From Kitasatospora paranensis (GTDB taxonomy: Bacteria > Actinomycetota > Actinomycetes > Streptomycetales > Streptomycetaceae), in assembly GCF_039544005.1 (NCBI RefSeq), contig NZ_BAABKV010000001.1, positions 2,790,001 to 2,854,000 of the forward strand: a stretch of 64,000 nucleotides of DNA. Reading direction: 5' to 3'. The translations under genes and the position numbers were made by a program. Below, in pieces: positions 34,397-42,861 of this stretch. Every line of letters starts with the position of its first letter. Position 1 is the stretch's first letter. The notes beneath the pieces were generated by a model that was given only the letters and a program-made list of their open reading frames with translations, was not told the origin of the DNA and did not search any database.

Positions 34397-35368
34397 GTGA
34401 CCGGCACCACGTACCACCCCCAGCCCGAGCGCCCCCGCCGCTCCGCCCGCCTGCGCGCCGTCGTGCTCGTCTGCGCCGTCCTGGCCCTGTGCACGGCGGG
34501 CTGGTTCGGCCGCCAGGCGCTGGCCCGCGGCGACGACAACCGGCCGGCCGCCGCGCCGCCCGCCGAGAGCCCGTCCGAGCTCGACCCGCTGGCCGGCCTC
34601 CCCTCGCCGTTCGGCACGGCCGTGAGCAGCCCGTCCGCGTCCGCGGGCGGTGCCCCGGCGGGGGCGGCCTCCGCGGCGCCCTCGGGGGCCGGGCCGCTGG
34701 CCGGCCGGACGGTCCTGCTCGACCCCGGGCACAACACCGGCAACGCCGCGCACACCACCGAGATCAACCGCACGGTCGACATCGGCAACGCCCGCAAGGA
34801 GTGCGACACCACCGGCACCTCGACCAACGCCGGGTACAGCGAGGCCGAGTACACCCTGGACGTGGTGCACCGGGCCCGCGAGATCCTGAAGTCCCGCGGC
34901 GCGACCGTGGTGCTGACCCAGGACGGCGACCGGCCGTGGGGCCCGTGCATCGACGAGCGGGCCCGGATCGGCAACAACGCCAAGGCGGATGTCGCCCTGT
35001 CGGTGCACGCCGACGGCGCGCCCGGCTCCGCCCACGGCTTCCACGTGATCATGCCCGGCAAGGTGGTGGCCGGGCCCGCCGACACCTCGGCGATCGTCGA
35101 CCCGTCGCACCGGCTGGGCGTGCTGCTGCGCGACACCTTCCACACGGCGACGGGCGAGCCGTACGCCACGTACATCGGCAAGGACGGCCTGGACACCAGG
35201 ACGGACCTGGGCGGGCTGAACCTGTCGCGGGTGCCGAAGGTGTTCATCGAATGCGGGAACATGCGCAACACCGAGGATGCCGGACACATGACCGACGCCC
35301 AGTGGCGGCAGAAGGCGGCGCTGGCCGTCGCCGACGCGCTGACCTCGTACCTGACGGCCGGCCGCTGA
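34397..35368 (+). CDS. N-acetylmuramoyl-L-alanine amidase (Amidase_3)
   Basis: 323 residues, GTG start 7 bases after the previous stop. One N-terminal membrane anchor or signal (AVVLVCAVLALCTAGW), a Pro/Ser stalk, then the catalytic domain: TVLLDPGHNTGNAAHTTEIN (zinc His), AGYSEAEYTLDVVHRAREIL (Glu), VALSVHADGAPGSAHGFHVI (second His) and VPKVFIECGNMRNTEDAG (catalytic Glu). It cleaves the amide bond between MurNAc and L-Ala in peptidoglycan, working outside the membrane. All key residues are present. Pairing with the upstream membrane protein suggests coordinated wall remodelling. Confidence 0.93.
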   Translation: MTGTTYHPQPERPRRSARLRAVVLVCAVLALCTAGWFGRQALARGDDNRPAAAPPAESPSELDPLAGLPSPFGTAVSSPSASAGGAPAGAASAAPSGAGPLAGRTVLLDPGHNTGNAAHTTEINRTVDIGNARKECDTTGTSTNAGYSEAEYTLDVVHRAREILKSRGATVVLTQDGDRPWGPCIDERARIGNNAKADVALSVHADGAPGSAHGFHVIMPGKVVAGPADTSAIVDPSHRLGVLLRDTFHTATGEPYATYIGKDGLDTRTDLGGLNLSRVPKVFIECGNMRNTEDAGHMTDAQWRQKAALAVADALTSYLTAGR

Positions 35369-35582
35369 CCGCGCGGCGGCCCCGGCGGCGGACGGCGGGG
35401 CCACCGTCACGGTCCCTTCCCGGGGCCGCCCCGGTTCGGCGCCGAAATCCGGGGTATCCCCGGGGCGCTGTGCACCGCACAGCGGTCGGGGCCTAGGCTC
35501 TTGGCCGTCCGGGCACATCCCGGGCTGTCGGCGGACCAGCCCGACACGCAGTCCACGACTCACACCAACGAGGGGAATGTCA

Positions 35583-36514
35583 GTGAATCTGCGCGCTCTC
35601 ACGCGGGGAGACGCAGCCGTCGCAGGTGCGGCCGTGCTGCTCTTCATCGCGTCCTTCCTGCCGTACCTGACGGTCAGCATCTGCATTCTCGGCAAGTGCC
35701 AGTCCTCGTCGACGAACGCCTGGGAGTCCGCGCTCTTCCCGCTGCTGCCGTCGGTGTTCCTGCTCGGCATCATCGCGGCCGCGCTGATCCTGGTGCACCG
35801 CTTCCAGGGCGCCGCCTCGGCCGACCGGCAGGTCCTCGGGCTGCGGCTGGACCAGTGGGGCACCGCACTGTCGGTGGCCTCGTTCTGGGGCGCGCTGTGG
35901 GCGCTGGCGGGCGGCGGCGACGCGCAGAGCCACGGTCTCGGCGCCTGGCTGGCGCTGCTGTCCACGCTGGTGCTGGCCGGTGCGGCCGCGGCGGGTCCGC
36001 TGGTGCCCGCGCTGCAGGCCCCGCTGCTGACCGACAAGCCGGCCGCCCCGGCCGCCCCCGCGGCGCAGGGCTACCCGGGCTACCCGCAGGGCGCGGGGCA
36101 GCAGGGCGTGGGCCAGCAGGGCCAGCCCGGCCCGTACGGCTACCCGGGTGCGGTGCAGGCCCCCAGCCGGGCGGCCTGCAGGCCCAGGCGTACGGCGGCG
36201 AGGCGCAGCCGGCCGGCGGTTACGGCTACCCGGGTGCGGCGCAGGCCCCGCAGGCGCAGGCCGCTCCGGCGGCCACCGCCGTCCAGCCGGCGGTGCAGGA
36301 GGCGCCCGCCGCCCCGTTCCAGCCGTTCTGGTTCGCGGTGCCGGCCGTCCGTCAGCTGGCCAACAAGGACAACCCGGCGGCCCCGCCGGCCGGCGAACTG
36401 GTGCCGGGCACCTGGTACCTGGCGGTCGAGCAGCGCGGCGGCGCCCTGGTGGCGCAGCTGCAGGACGGTTCGCACGGTCTGCTGGCCGACACCTCGGGCA
36501 TCCAGCGCGGCTGA
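35583..36514 (+). CDS. Four-helix membrane protein with Pro/Gly/Gln-rich tail, one-base frameshift
   Basis: Starts at GTG 35583, which has AGGGG (35571-35575) at 7 bases; an ATG at 35577 would be too close. The first 150 residues have four membrane helices (AAVAGAAVLLFIASFLPYLT, LLPSVFLLGIIAAALILVH, WGTALSVASFWGALWALAGG, LLSTLVLAGAAAAGPLVPAL). Then a low-complexity GYPGYPQ/GQQG-type tail. One C added to 36160-36164 restores QAPQPGGLQAQAYGGEAQPA and a final folded part (FWFAVPAVRQLANKDNPA, GTWYLAVEQRGGALVAQLQD). Repaired length is 310 residues. Similar to DUF5336-like proteins of actinobacteria; role unknown. Confidence 0.72.
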
Positions 36515-36530
36515 TCCGCGGCACGACGCG

Positions 36531-36570
36531 CAGAGTGGGGCGGCTCCCGGTCGGGAGCCGCCCCACTCTG
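36531..36570. terminator. Perfect 18-bp hairpin terminator
   Basis: CAGAGTGGGGCGGCTCCC (36531-36548) and GGGAGCCGCCCCACTCTG (36553-36570) pair completely, loop GGTC. It lies between two convergent genes and is symmetrical, so it should act on both transcripts. Confidence 0.85.
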
Positions 36571-36583
36571 CTGTACGGCCGGT

Positions 36584-37642
36584 TCAGCAGCAGTCGTTGA
36601 CCACCAGGCCGGCGGGCAGCAGGTCGCCGCCGAAGACCGTGACGGTGGCGTGGTCGCCGCCGAGCGCGGCGACCGCGAGCAGCAGCGCACCGGCCGTCCA
36701 GGTGGTGCGCTCCTCGGGCCACAGGGCGTCGTCCTCGAAGACGTAGCCGGTCCAGTACGAGCCGTCGGTGTGCCGCAGGTGGGAGATCGAGCGGAGGATC
36801 TCCACCGAGCGGTCGGACTGGCCGGCCGCCCAGAGGGCGAGGGCGAGTTCGGCGCTCTCGCCGCCGGTCACCCAGGGGCGGTCGCTGACGCAGCGCACGC
36901 CGAGGCCGGGGACGACGAAGCGGTCCCAGTCCCGGGCGATCCGGCGGTCGGCGGCCTCGCCGCGCAGCGCGGTGCCGAGGATCGGGTAGTACCAGTCCAT
37001 CGAGTAGCGGTCCTTGTCGAGGAACCGCTCGGGGTGGTGGGCGATGGCGTGGCGCAGCCGGCCGGCCGCGAGCTCCCAGTCGGGCTGGGGGTCGTCGAGG
37101 TGGTCGGCTGCGGCGAGTCCGCAGCGCAGCGCGTGCAGGATGCTGCAGGAGCCGGTGAGCAGCGCCTCGTTCGGGGCGGTGCCGTCCTCGTCCTGGCGCC
37201 AGGCGATCGGGCCGTCGGGCAGGCGCAGTCCGACGGTGAAGTCGAGGGCGCGGCGCACGGTCGGCCAGATCCACTCCAGGAAGGCGTCGTCGCCGGTGGC
37301 CTGGTGGTGGTGCCAGGCGCCGACGGCGATGTACGCGCAGAAGTTGGTCTCCTTCGACGCGTTGGTGACCTCGCCCGCGGTGTAGGCGGCGTACCAGGAG
37401 CCGTCGGCGTTCTGGTGCTCGACGAGCCAGCGGTAGGCGGCCTCGGCGGCGGCGTGCTCGCCCGCGGTGTCCAGGGCCATCGCGGCCTCGGTGTGGTCCC
37501 AGGGGTCGAGGTGGCCGCCGGTGAACCACGGGATGGCGCCGTCGGCCTGCTGGTCGGCGAGGATCGAGCGGACGGTGGCGGCGGCCTGCTCGGCGTCCAG
37601 CACCCCGTCCAGCAGCAGCGCCTCCGGGACGGCGGCCGTCAC
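36584..37642 (-). CDS. Alpha/alpha-toroid (prenyltransferase/squalene-cyclase-like) protein
   Basis: 352 residues from GTG 37642. Repeats of the helical toroid type with conserved Asp-Gly-x-Ile/Trp turns: ILADQQADGAIPWFTGGHLD, LVEHQNADGSWYAAYTAGEV and LRHTDGSYWTGYVFEDDALW. Trp and Asp/His residues line the likely pocket (DPWDHTEAAMALDTAG). It could be a prenyltransferase-like or a glycoside-hydrolase-like (six-hairpin) enzyme; the typical DxDD cyclase motif is absent. Its GTG overlaps the stop of the methyltransferase gene by 4 bases (GTGA), so the two are translationally coupled. Third gene of the GT4, methyltransferase, toroid operon. Confidence 0.75.
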   Translation of the reverse strand: MTAAVPEALLLDGVLDAEQAAATVRSILADQQADGAIPWFTGGHLDPWDHTEAAMALDTAGEHAAAEAAYRWLVEHQNADGSWYAAYTAGEVTNASKETNFCAYIAVGAWHHHQATGDDAFLEWIWPTVRRALDFTVGLRLPDGPIAWRQDEDGTAPNEALLTGSCSILHALRCGLAAADHLDDPQPDWELAAGRLRHAIAHHPERFLDKDRYSMDWYYPILGTALRGEAADRRIARDWDRFVVPGLGVRCVSDRPWVTGGESAELALALWAAGQSDRSVEILRSISHLRHTDGSYWTGYVFEDDALWPEERTTWTAGALLLAVAALGGDHATVTVFGGDLLPAGLVVNDCC

Positions 37643-38373
37643 TTGCCCGCCCGGTGCGGCTTGGCGGCGTAGACCACGAAGCTCTTGCCGATGACCGGGT
37701 TGAGGGCCTTCTCGGCGGCCTTGGTGATCGTGCTGATCACCGGGGTGCCGACGATGTCCCAGACCAGCAGCTGGTGGTAGGCCTTGACCGGCAGCGCCTT
37801 GTCGTTGTTCACGCCGACCGCGCACTTGATCCACCAGTACGGGGAGTGCAGGGCGTGCGCGTGGTGGGTGCCGTAGGGCTCCAGGCCGGCGCCGCGGACC
37901 TTCTCGACGAGCTCGTCGCCGCGGTAGATCCGGATGTGGCCGCCCTCGACCTCGTGGTACTCGTCGGAGAGCGCCCAGCAGATCTTCTCGGGCAGGTAGC
38001 GGGGCACGGTGACGGCGAGCAGGCCGCCGGGCTTGAGGACGCGGACCATCTCGGCGAGGACGCCCTTGTCGTCCGGGATGTGCTCCATCACCTCGGAGAT
38101 GATGATCCGGTCGAAGGTGTCGTCGTCGAAGGGCAGGTTCAGCGCGTCGCCCTCCATCGCGGTGGCGGAGGCGCCGGCCGGGGCCTCGCCGGCCTCTTCC
38201 ATGGCCGCGAACCACTTGCGGACCTCGGCGATCTCGTCGCCGTTCTGGTCGAGGGCGACGACGTCGGCGCCGCGCCGGTAGCACTCGAACGCGTGCCGGC
38301 CTCCGCCGCAGCCCAGGTCGAGCACCCGGTCGCCGGGGGCGAGCGGGAAGCGGGAGAAATCGACGGTCAGCAC
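37639..38373 (-). CDS. Class I SAM-dependent methyltransferase of the GT4 operon
   Basis: 244 residues from GTG 38373, with GGGAG 7 bases ahead. Motif I is DRVLDLGCGGGRHAFECYRR; motif II is VVALDQNGDEIAEV; AMEGDALNLPFDDDTFDRII and SEVMEHIPDDKGVLAEMVRV follow; GGLLAVTVPRYLPEKICW is motif VI. This is the Methyltransf_11 type, acting on a small molecule or a glycolipid. The C-terminal part (HSPYWWIKCAVGVNNDKALP) is amphipathic and hydrophobic and may touch the membrane. Placed between a GT4 glycosyltransferase and a toroid protein, so all three probably make or modify one glycosylated lipid or envelope compound. Confidence 0.88.
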   Translation of the reverse strand: MLTVDFSRFPLAPGDRVLDLGCGGGRHAFECYRRGADVVALDQNGDEIAEVRKWFAAMEEAGEAPAGASATAMEGDALNLPFDDDTFDRIIISEVMEHIPDDKGVLAEMVRVLKPGGLLAVTVPRYLPEKICWALSDEYHEVEGGHIRIYRGDELVEKVRGAGLEPYGTHHAHALHSPYWWIKCAVGVNNDKALPVKAYHQLLVWDIVGTPVISTITKAAEKALNPVIGKSFVVYAAKPHRAGK

Positions 38374-38422
38374 TGCGGGGCTCCCATTCGTTGCTGCTGT
38401 ACTGAAGAGGGTTGACGGAGCG

Positions 38423-39739
38423 TCAGGCGACGTAGCGCCAGCCGTGCCCGGCGCGGGCGCGCTGCCCGGCCCCGGTGGCGACGGCCGCGCGGTAGCGCTC
38501 GGCGGTGAGTTCGGCGGCCCGCTGCCAGGTGAAGTTCGCCAGCACCCGGGCGCGGCCGGCGGCGCCGAGGCGCTCGCGCAGGTCGGGGTCGTCGAGCAGC
38601 CGGCCGAGCGCGGCGGCCAGCGCCCCGGCGTCGCCCGGCGGCACGGCGAGGCAGGTCTCGCCGTCGGGGCCGGCGACCTCGGGGATGGCGCCGCCGGTGG
38701 TGGCGACCAGCGGGGTGCCGGTGGCCATGGCCTCGGCGGCGGGCAGCGAGAAGCCCTCGTACAGGGAGGGGACGCAGGCCACCTCGGCGGAGCGGTACAG
38801 GTCGACCAGCTCGGCGTCGGTGAGGCCGGTGCGGAAGTCGATGTGTGCCTCCAGGCCGAAGCGGCGCACCGCGTCGGCGACCGGCCCGTCGCCCTTCTGC
38901 GGTTTGCCGACGACGACCAGGTGGGCCTCGCGCTCGGTACGGACCTTGGCGAGCGCCTCGACGAGGTGGACGAGACCCTTGAGCGGGACGTCGGCGGAGG
39001 AGGTGGTGACGATCCGTCCGGGCACCACGGGGACGGCCGCGTCCGGCGACCAGAGGCGGGTGTCGGCGCCGATCGGTACCACGGCGACGGCGCCGGGCGC
39101 GGCACCGAGGTGCTCGACGATCTCGGCCCGGGAGCTGCCGGAGACGGTGATGATGTGCTCCAGGCGCCGGGCGACGCGCTTCTGCATCCGGGTGAAGGCG
39201 TACCAGCGGCGCAGCGACAGCCGCTTGAGGGCGGTCGGGGCCGCCTCCAGCTCCAGGCGGCGGTCGACGGTGATCGGGTGGTGGACGGTGGTGACCAGCG
39301 GGAACCCGTGCCGCTCCAGGCCGAGCAGGCCGTAGCCCAGGGTCTGGTTGTCGTGGACGACGTCGTAGCGGCCGCGGTGCCGGGCGAGGTACTGCCGGGC
39401 GCGCAGCGAGAAGGTGAGCGGCTCGGGGAAGCCGCCGGTGCGCATGGTGGCGTACTCGAGGACGTCCACCGGGCCGCGGTACTCGGCGAGGGCCGGGGTG
39501 CGGAACGGGTCGTCGCTGCGGTAGAGGTCGAGGCTGGGCAGTTCGACGAGCCGGACGCTGCCGGGGCCGTCGACCTCGTCGAGCACGGGGAACGGCTGGG
39601 CGCCGATCACGTCGACGTGGTGGCCGAGCCGGGCGAGCTCGCGGGAGAGGTGGCGCACGTACACGCCCTGGCCTCCGCAGAACGGGTCGCCACGGTAGGA
39701 GAGCAGGGCGATCCGCAGCGGTCGCGGCAGCGCGGTCAT
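38423..39739 (-). CDS. Glycosyltransferase family 4
   Basis: 438 residues. ATG 39739 behind a GGATAAGGGG site. GT-B fold retaining transferase: N-terminal SYRGDPFCGGQGVYVRHLSR (glycine-rich acceptor side), VVHDNQTLGYGLLGL, and C-terminal VVPGRIVTTSSADVPLKGLV, HLVVVGKPQKGDGPVADAVR, CVPSLYEGFSLPAAEAMATG (EX7E motif). It transfers a sugar from a nucleotide donor, cytoplasmic or at the inner membrane face. First gene of a three-gene operon with a methyltransferase and a toroid protein; divergent from a TetR regulator, which likely controls the set. Confidence 0.92.
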   Translation of the reverse strand: MTALPRPLRIALLSYRGDPFCGGQGVYVRHLSRELARLGHHVDVIGAQPFPVLDEVDGPGSVRLVELPSLDLYRSDDPFRTPALAEYRGPVDVLEYATMRTGGFPEPLTFSLRARQYLARHRGRYDVVHDNQTLGYGLLGLERHGFPLVTTVHHPITVDRRLELEAAPTALKRLSLRRWYAFTRMQKRVARRLEHIITVSGSSRAEIVEHLGAAPGAVAVVPIGADTRLWSPDAAVPVVPGRIVTTSSADVPLKGLVHLVEALAKVRTEREAHLVVVGKPQKGDGPVADAVRRFGLEAHIDFRTGLTDAELVDLYRSAEVACVPSLYEGFSLPAAEAMATGTPLVATTGGAIPEVAGPDGETCLAVPPGDAGALAAALGRLLDDPDLRERLGAAGRARVLANFTWQRAAELTAERYRAAVATGAGQRARAGHGWRYVA

Positions 39740-39946
39740 GCTGGCCCCTTATCCCTACTCCAACCCAGCCCCGGCGGCCGCAGCGGTTAAAGTAGATCAC
39801 GTTTCACGGTGGTGTGGCGGTCGTCGTCGGGCAAGTGAACGACGAGAGACCTCGAAGATACCGGCCCGTAGCTTCCCGTTTCGGGCCGGGGCTGGTGATT
39901 CACGCCACGCCGGCCGTCCGTACCCGTCGGCGCACTGGGGGCACCG

Positions 39947-40543
39947 TTGGCACCGAGTACCGCAGCAGGGGTTCACCTCTCCCCGCGCCAGGCCGAGCGC
40001 CGGCTGGCGATCCTGCGCGCCGCCACCTCGCTGGCCGCCCGGGGCGGCTACGAGGCCGTCCAGATGCGCGAGGTCGCCGAAGGTGCGCAGGTCGCACTGG
40101 GCACGCTGTACCGCTACTTCCCGTCCAAGGTGCACCTGCTGGTGGCGGTGATGGAGGCCCAGCTGCGGCGGCTGCGCGAGGAGGTGCGGCGTCGCCCGCC
40201 GGCCGGCGACGGGCCCGCGGAGCGGGTCGCCGCAGCGCTGGCGCAGGCCTTCCACGCCCTGCAGGGCGAGCCGCGGCTGGCCGAGGCGATGGTGCGGGCG
40301 CTGTCCTTCGCGGACCGCTCGGTGGGCCGCGAGGTGGACGCCGTCGCGTCGCTGACCTCGGAGATCGTGCTGGAGGCGGCGGGCCTGGCGGAGCCGCCGA
40401 CGGCCGAGCAGCAGGCCGCGCTGCGGGTGATCGGCCACACCTGGCACGCCAGCCTGCTGGCCTGGCTGTCCGGCCGCAGCTCGCTCGCCGAGGTGCGGGC
40501 CGACCTGCGGACGGCGGCCCGGCTGCTGACCCCGCCCGACTGA
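39947..40543 (+). CDS. TetR-family regulator (KstR-like)
   Basis: 198 residues from a TTG at 39947; the exact start is unsure. N-terminal TetR DNA-binding domain: QAERRLAILRAATSLAARGG, YEAVQMREVAEGAQVALGTL, YRYFPSKVHLLVAVMEAQLR. The recognition helix VALGTLYRYFPSK and the ligand domain (FHALQGEPRLAEAMVRALSF, EIVLEAAGLAEPPTAEQQAA) are close to the KstR group, whose effectors are sterol or fatty acyl-CoAs. Divergent from the GT4 operon, with about 200 bases between containing an AT-rich part (TTAAAGTAGATCACGTTTCAC region). Inference: represses itself and the GT4 operon in response to an acyl-CoA-type ligand. Confidence 0.83.
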   Translation: MAPSTAAGVHLSPRQAERRLAILRAATSLAARGGYEAVQMREVAEGAQVALGTLYRYFPSKVHLLVAVMEAQLRRLREEVRRRPPAGDGPAERVAAALAQAFHALQGEPRLAEAMVRALSFADRSVGREVDAVASLTSEIVLEAAGLAEPPTAEQQAALRVIGHTWHASLLAWLSGRSSLAEVRADLRTAARLLTPPD

Positions 40544-40644
40544 GGCCCGGGCAGGGCCCGGAGCCGCGCGACGGGCCCCGCACCGGAGCCGGAACTGCAA
40601 CACGTTCCACCGGGTGTGCCTGCGGCCGCCGGGGCCCGGCCGGT

Positions 40645-40650
40645 TAGAGT
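40645..40650 (+). promoter_or_regulatory. -10 box for the B12 riboswitch transcript
   Basis: TAGAGT, with transcription expected at about 40657, just ahead of the riboswitch. No strong -35 box is seen. Confidence 0.4.
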
Positions 40651-40656
40651 TCGCTG

Positions 40657-40800
40657 CGCACGACAACTCCATCCGCCCCTCCCGGGGGAAGCCGGTGCGA
40701 ATCCGGCGCTGACCCGCAACCGTGAGCCCGCCGTCCCGGCGGACGAGCCGGACTGCCCGGGCCGGGGGCGAGCGGCCGGCCGGCTCGTCCGGTTCCGTCG
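40657..40800 (+). promoter_or_regulatory. Cobalamin (B12) riboswitch
   Basis: The conserved core reads GGGGGAAGCCGGTGCGAATC (40684-40703) followed by CGGCGCTGACCCGCAACCGT, the standard B12-element sequence with its junction. The B12 box is GAGCCGGACTGCC (40745-40757). A second helix partner, CCGGCTCGTCC at 40780-40790, is fully complementary to GGACGAGCCGG at 40741-40751, overlapping the B12 box, and is a good candidate for the expression platform. The switch controls the 5.6-kb transporter operon beginning at 40860; high B12 should turn it off. End points are approximate. Confidence 0.93.
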
Positions 40801-40859
40801 AGGTCTACGGGCGGCCCGCCAGGGCTGCTGCACCGCTCATCGAAAGGCTCACCCTCACC

Positions 40860-42218
40860 ATGCTCACCGCCGCCCGCCTGGGCGCCACCGCGCTGGCCGG
40901 CCTGCTGCTGGCCGGCAGCGCCGCCGCCCCCGCCCTGGCCGACACGCCCGCGCCGTCGCCGGTCACGCCGCCCGCCGCGCTGTACGGCAAGGGGGACCCG
41001 ACGTACGACGGCGTCTGGCGCCAGTCGCTCGCGCTGACCGCCCTGGCGAGCGCCCACGTGGTGCCCGCCGCGAGCGCCGTCGACTGGCTCACCGGCCAGC
41101 AGTGCGCCGACGGCGGCTGGCCGTCGTTCCGCGCCGCCACCACCGCGGCCTGCGACCCGAAGACCGAGGACTCCAACGCCACGTCGGTCGCCGTCCAGGC
41201 GCTGACCGCGCTCGGCGGGCACCAGGACGCCGTGGCCAAGGGCGTCGGCTGGCTGAAGGCCAACCAGAACACCGACGGCACCTGGGCGTACAACCCGGGC
41301 AGCCCCGGCGACGCCAACTCCACCGGTCTCGCGGCCGCCGCGCTGACCGCCGCGCACATCGACCCGGCGACCGTCGCCAAGGCCGGCGGGAACGCCTGGA
41401 ACGGCCTGTCCGGCTTCCAGCTCGGCTGCACCGCGCCCACCGCCCGCGGCGCCTTCGCCTACCAGCCGGCGCCCGACGGCACGCTCGCCGCGAACGACCT
41501 GGCCAGCGCGCAGGCCGCGCTGGCCGCGGCCGGCGGCGCCCTGCCGGTGACCACGACCGACCGCCTCGACGCCGCGCCCGCCGCGCTCGCCTGCCCGGCC
41601 GGCGACACCTCACGGACGGTGCCGCACGCGCAGTCCGCCGAGGCCGCCGCCGCGTACCTGGTGGCGCAGCTCGGCGCCAACGGCCAGCACCTCATGCTCA
41701 CCACCCCGGGCGCCCAGCCGGCCCCGGACCTCAACGCCACCTCCTGGGCGGTGCTGGCGCTCGTCCGGGCCGGGCACCCGCACCAGGCGGCGGCCGCCGC
41801 CGACTGGCTGGCCGGCAACGGCTACACCTGGGCCGCCAAGGGCAAGAACGGCACCGACCCGTCCGCCGCGGCCACCCTGCTGCTGGTCGCCCAGGCCGCC
41901 AAGCTCGACCCGTACAACTTCGGCGGCACCAACCTGGTGCAGCTGCTGCTGGACGCCGGCCCGGCCGCCGCGAAGACCCCGGCGGCCGCCGCGTCGGCCG
42001 CGTCCGCGAACCCGGACGGCACCAAGGCGCCCGGCTCCGGCATCACCGAGGCCGACGACAACGGCGGCTTCTCGCCGATCTGGCTGGTCGGCATCGGCCT
42101 GGTGGTCGGCATCGGCGGCGGTCTGCTGATCAGCATCAACCGGCGCCGCCAGGCCGCGGCCGCCGCGGCCGCGCCCAGCGGTGACGACGCCGCCGCCGGG
42201 GGCGACGGACAGTCGTGA
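40860..42218 (+). CDS. Surface-anchored alpha/alpha-toroid protein, probable cobalamin-binding (transcobalamin-like)
   Basis: 452 residues. Signal peptide (GATALAGLLLAGSAAAPALA), then a helical toroid with repeated Asp-Gly-x-Trp turns: DWLTGQQCADGGWPSFRAAT, WLKANQNTDGTWAYNPGSPG, AGNGYTWAAKGKNGTDPSAA. Conserved Cys pairs (CADG...CDPK, GCTAP...ACPAG) suggest disulfides. An Ala-rich stalk precedes a C-terminal membrane helix (IWLVGIGLVVGIGGGLLISI) and a basic tail, anchoring it outside the cell. The fold is shared by prenyltransferases and by the alpha domain of transcobalamin/intrinsic factor; the B12 riboswitch and ECF genes favour the second. No enzymatic motif is seen. Stop overlaps the next start (GTGA). 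Confidence 0.78.
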   Translation: MLTAARLGATALAGLLLAGSAAAPALADTPAPSPVTPPAALYGKGDPTYDGVWRQSLALTALASAHVVPAASAVDWLTGQQCADGGWPSFRAATTAACDPKTEDSNATSVAVQALTALGGHQDAVAKGVGWLKANQNTDGTWAYNPGSPGDANSTGLAAAALTAAHIDPATVAKAGGNAWNGLSGFQLGCTAPTARGAFAYQPAPDGTLAANDLASAQAALAAAGGALPVTTTDRLDAAPAALACPAGDTSRTVPHAQSAEAAAAYLVAQLGANGQHLMLTTPGAQPAPDLNATSWAVLALVRAGHPHQAAAAADWLAGNGYTWAAKGKNGTDPSAAATLLLVAQAAKLDPYNFGGTNLVQLLLDAGPAAAKTPAAAASAASANPDGTKAPGSGITEADDNGGFSPIWLVGIGLVVGIGGGLLISINRRRQAAAAAAAPSGDDAAAGGDGQS

Positions 42219-42850
42219 CCTCCGCGCTGCGCAGGACGGCGGCGGCCGCGGCCGTCGCCGTCCTGGCCACCCTGCTCGCCGCCGCCCCAGCCCAGGCCTC
42301 CGCCTACCGGTACTGGTCGTTCTGGTCGTGGTCCGGCGGCACCTGGGCCTACCAGCAGCAGGGCCCCGCCCTGTACGTGCCGCCGGACGGCTCGGTGGAC
42401 GGCTGGCGGTTCGCGCTGAGCCCCGACGGCGGCCGCGACGCGGCCCGGCCCGGCAGCGCCGGCGACTTCGCCGCGCTCTGCGCCGCCACCCCGGCCCGGG
42501 CCGGCCACAAGCGGGTCGCGGTGGTGCTGGACTTCGGGACGGCCGCCGACGCACCGGCCGGCGCCGGGGCCCTGCCGGCCGCCCGCAGCGCCTGCGCGTC
42601 CGTGCCCGCAGCCGCCACCTCGGCCGAGGTGCTGGCGACACTCGCCCCGCCGCTGCGGTACGACACCAACGGCATCCTGTGCGCCATCGCCGGGTACCCG
42701 CGGGCGGGCTGCGGCGAGGCCGTCGCCGACGCGGCCCCCGACCACGGCGGCTCCGGCACCCTCGGCGGCACGCTCGGGTCGGTGCTCGGCGGTGTGCTCG
42801 TCCTGACCCTCGGCGCCGGCGCCTACCTGCGCTCCCGGCGCCGGCACTGA
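42215..42850 (+). CDS. SCO2322-family membrane-anchored protein
   Basis: 211 residues starting at a GTG that overlaps the previous stop by 4 bases. Signal peptide (RTAAAAAVAVLATLLAAAPA then QASA), an exported domain with many Trp/Tyr at the start (YRYWSFWSWSGGTWAYQQQG, VPPDGSVDGWRFALSPDGG) and four or more Cys (ALCAAT, ACASVP, ILCAIAGYPRAGCGEA), and a C-terminal membrane helix with Arg tail (LGGVLVLTLGAGAYLRSRRR). The family is named after an S. coelicolor gene and appears next to ECF transporters. Together with the toroid it may form the extracellular binding part, similar to the small beta domain of transcobalamin; this is inference. Confidence 0.8.
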   Translation: MTSALRRTAAAAAVAVLATLLAAAPAQASAYRYWSFWSWSGGTWAYQQQGPALYVPPDGSVDGWRFALSPDGGRDAARPGSAGDFAALCAATPARAGHKRVAVVLDFGTAADAPAGAGALPAARSACASVPAAATSAEVLATLAPPLRYDTNGILCAIAGYPRAGCGEAVADAAPDHGGSGTLGGTLGSVLGGVLVLTLGAGAYLRSRRRH

Positions 42851-42861
42851 CGGACGGCCCG

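Noticed and set aside
36531-36570. A possible third riboswitch
   Set aside because: It is one simple perfect hairpin located downstream of both flanking genes, which fits a terminator.
40860-42218. Terpene cyclase or prenyltransferase function for the toroid
   Set aside because: It has a signal peptide and membrane anchor, no DxDD or DDxxD motif, and it is controlled by a B12 riboswitch with an ECF transporter.
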